Shown here piece after piece: positions 61,599-64,000 of a stretch of DNA of 64,000 bases. A program made the translations under genes and the position numbers. The stretch lies in NCBI GenBank assembly GCA_037576195.1, contig CM075101.1, positions 19,716,001-19,780,000 of the forward strand, given 5' to 3'. Origin of the DNA: Phytoseiulus persimilis (lineage: Eukaryota > Arthropoda > Arachnida > Mesostigmata > Phytoseiidae). Below the pieces are notes generated by a model. The model saw only the letters and a program-made list of their open reading frames with translations. It made no database searches and had not been told where the DNA came from. How positions within the stretch are numbered: the first letter of the stretch is position 1; each line of letters begins with the position of its first letter.

Positions 61599-62644
61599 TC
61601 AATCGAGGAACTGGCGTAAAGAGCTGCTTTCATCCATCTTCAGATCAAGGCCGAGTACCCTGTGGCGCCGCAGAGAAGAGCGATGCGAATGAAACCAAAA
61701 GATGAAGCTTACTCTGTAGAGCCGCTGAGTATGGCAGCGTATCTAAGTACTCTACTCGAGGCTGGTACCCAGCTCCCACTAACTCTGACTTCGGGGTGAT
61801 CGTAACTCAGCTGCTTCAACTGGAGCAGCGTCAGAGGCACAAAGTTAGACTTGTCTGGACCATGTGGGTCCAATACGTGAATTCCACCACTCTCGAACAT
61901 ATCGGTGATCTCCCTGAAGTTCATGTTTCTGGTCTCGCCGTTGTCCATGACCAGGAAGCCTGCTGCCTCCAGCTCCATGAACGATTTCAAATCTTCGTAC
62001 TCCGACGCGTACATCGTGAGAGTCTTCCCCGTCTTCAATTTCAACTTGACGGTTTCGGGTTGATCCGGTTCCCATATCGGCATGCCCGCGTCGTCGAGTT
62101 CTAGTTTCCTGATCAAAGCAAGCCTCGAAACCCATCCAGGGAGTAATTCAGACGCCGGTCTCAAGTTATCGTACTCATCGTAGATGAAAACTTGTTGTCG
62201 TCGAGAGTCCGCTTCGTTGAGGAGGTCGAGGATATCTTCTAAGAACATCCCCGCCTCGTATCCATGCATCCTCACCGTGGCATTGCTCTTCGCGGTCATC
62301 TCCTTTATTTCACCTAGGGTGAACAGGGCTTCTTCACCATATTCTCGGAAACGCACTTTGAGCTGCACGTTACTATACGCGTCCTCGGGTGGCTCCATTT
62401 CCTCGACAGCGCCTGCTGGAACGGCTCCTCCTCGGAGTGTAACCACATCGATTTGATTCACCGTTGCTCGCGAAATCCACGCAAGCGTGCACACTAGAAC
62501 CAGGAGTCTGAAGAATCGCAATGGATCTGTTCCAGTCGGTCCTCGTCCTCGGAGCCTGAATCCCTGCCGATGGAGTAGGAAAGCTGAAAAGACGCTCCAG
62601 AACAGAACAAACACACTGAAGGCACCATCCATAGCAACCTCCAC
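61599..62644 (-). CDS. Unrecognised membrane or secreted protein, 330 aa
   Basis: Exon 62644-61713 (932 bases) joins exon 61659-61599 in phase (donor acaga/gtaagc, acceptor ctgcggcgccacag), giving 330 residues. There are hydrophobic segments at residues 8-25 and about 44-60 (FFRLLVLVCTLAWISRA). The N-terminus is thus either two membrane helices or a signal anchor plus a signal-like helix; Met5 is an alternative start. The remaining 265 residues are acidic and contain two similar-looking blocks, LKVRFREYGEEALFTLGEIK and LKLKTGKTLTMYASEYEDLK, suggesting an internal domain duplication (beta strands followed by a helix). Other segments are YDEYDNLRPASELLPGWVSR and SGGIHVLDPHGPDKSNF. There are no cysteines in this region. 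No family recognised; the long uninterrupted frame and biased composition support a real gene. Confidence 0.7.
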
Positions 62645-64000
62645 AAGCTGTGGGCTTGTCGGGGTAATTTCGTTGTTAGGAAGTTATCACGGTGACACGA
62701 ACAACATTTCCATCCCCAGCGTGTGTTGCTTGGATTGTGGAAGTGGGCGAATTTGAGAAAGCCTGGATGTGAATCTCAAGCCAGGATTTCTCGAGAAGTT
62801 CGAATGTTGTCGTGCGTCCAAACCTCGGGAGCGTGGACAAACTTCTCTCCTCGAAACAATCCAACGAGACCCGGATCATACAGCGGTTTTCTCAAGCTCT
62901 GTTCTTGTGCTCACTGAAATGCAGAACGCGAAACACAACACACATGATTTTATGATATATTCACAGACATCTCCGAGCGGTTCGCGGCCCTGCTTCCCAG
63001 GGTGATGGTGACAGCTCATCGGGCTCATGTAATCGAACATATATCACGCTCCTAGCAAGCTCCAATTAGGGGCCGCACTCATTCATTTCGGTCCGACCTT
63101 GCGATTGTCCCGACGGCAGAACTACGATTGATATGGAAGGCTTCAAAATGTGATCAGGGCCAGGGACTCCAACATCCGGAGAGTGGTCGAGCGGTCTCCA
63201 AATTGACTCAGGGCTTCCCTATCGATGGGTCTGGTCAGGCATGGAGAGCGAGTCATCTTGTGAGTGAGAAACAAGCGACGAGAACTGGGTCCCACCGAAC
63301 CAAGTTGGAACTTGCGCACTCTGTTTGCCCCGTTACCTTGAAGACGCGTTATACCGCTCGCGACTCGTGAGATTGTGGAGCTGGTAGTGATTTTCCTCTG
63401 AGGTCCGCTAAGATGACCCTTTCCCTCAGATTCTTGCCTCCTCCTTCTTCTTTTCAGGTAGAGTCAGGCACCGGAAACCCGTGAAAGACCATGGATACTC
63501 CATTATGACCCACAGAAGCTTGACACGAGTAGATACATTCGCATTTTGTGCTCTCATCCATACCTCGTAACCGTTCGCCATGCGAAATGATGCTCTCAAT
63601 TCGCTTCGGCGTGTGATTGAACTTTTTCAAAGGCACCAAGATCCGCTGCAGAGGTCTGTTCCGAGTTCTGTTTCATCTCTACAGGCATGGGTCAAGAATC
63701 GAAAGTATAACGTGAGGAAGGTACCTATCGGTCACACCTGACGATTAAGGCGGCCCAAGATTGTTGGCATCTCACATCCCTCGTCAAACGACTTCCAAAG
63801 TCTCACAACCATCCAGTGAGATCCTTCCTCTTCATATCATGACTGTCTCAGGTCACCCATGTTGGGGGCCAGGTTAGGAAACTTCGGGAACGAAAGGAAA
63901 GAAGCGCGGGCAGTTTTGCTCAGATTTTGGAAAGGTTGCTCTGAGCAACTGTTTTCGATTCGTTCAGGCCTTGCGTGTTGGTATAACAGGAAAGAAGGAG
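62645..64000. other. Intergenic right end
   Basis: Contains the upstream side of the 330-aa gene; no core promoter element was identified. Only short overlapping frames are present. Nothing else supportable was seen to the window end. Confidence 0.5.

Overview
This window is from a eukaryotic nuclear genome, probably an arthropod and possibly a chelicerate. The genes are split by short GT-AG introns of about 60-430 bp. The metazoan gene families seen are UBE2W, MDP1, an F-box/WD40 protein, RNase T2 and M13/neprilysin. An R1-clade LINE, hAT-type elements, foldback repeats and a long GATA microsatellite are also present. There are no operons, Shine-Dalgarno sites, CRISPR arrays or complete tRNA genes. 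The taxonomic call is inference from gene families and intron size.

Layout: 1-12 kb is gene-poor and contains one old palindromic repeat at 5.57-6.11 kb. A 40-bp perfect-stem hairpin lies at 12.44-12.61 kb. A decayed trypsin-like fragment is at 13.3-13.7 kb. A divergent M13 (neprilysin-like) gene that has lost its zinc site is on the minus strand at 14.86-17.79 kb. A five-exon F-box/WD40 gene is on the minus strand at 19.91-22.74 kb. The stretch from 23 to 43 kb is repeat-rich: one intact non-autonomous hAT element with its 8-bp target duplication (27.0-28.2 kb), fragments of the same family, two foldback structures, two small secreted-protein ORFs (34 and 37 kb) and one likely transmembrane exon (41.2 kb).

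Two tandem UBE2W-like E2 genes with identical coding-exon lengths occupy 43.98-47.76 kb (minus). The interval 48.7-54.8 kb is nested repeats: minisatellites, a 5'-truncated R1-like LINE with poly(A) and a possible target duplication, a 455-bp GATA array abutting a tRNA-related SINE-like sequence, and a second hAT copy. The right end is gene-dense: MDP1 (plus), a possible small downstream gene, a T2-ribonuclease-fold gene that lacks its catalytic residues, and an unrecognised 330-aa membrane or secreted protein (both minus).

The genes do not form an evident pathway. The most notable biological theme is two enzyme-family members, M13 and RNase T2, whose catalytic motifs are replaced while much of the family framework remains. 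The second theme is the density of inverted-repeat structures. Exon junctions were assigned by eye from reading frame, splice-site consensus and family alignment from memory; no search was run. Several regions read plausibly on both strands, so unsupported open frames were left out or given low confidence.
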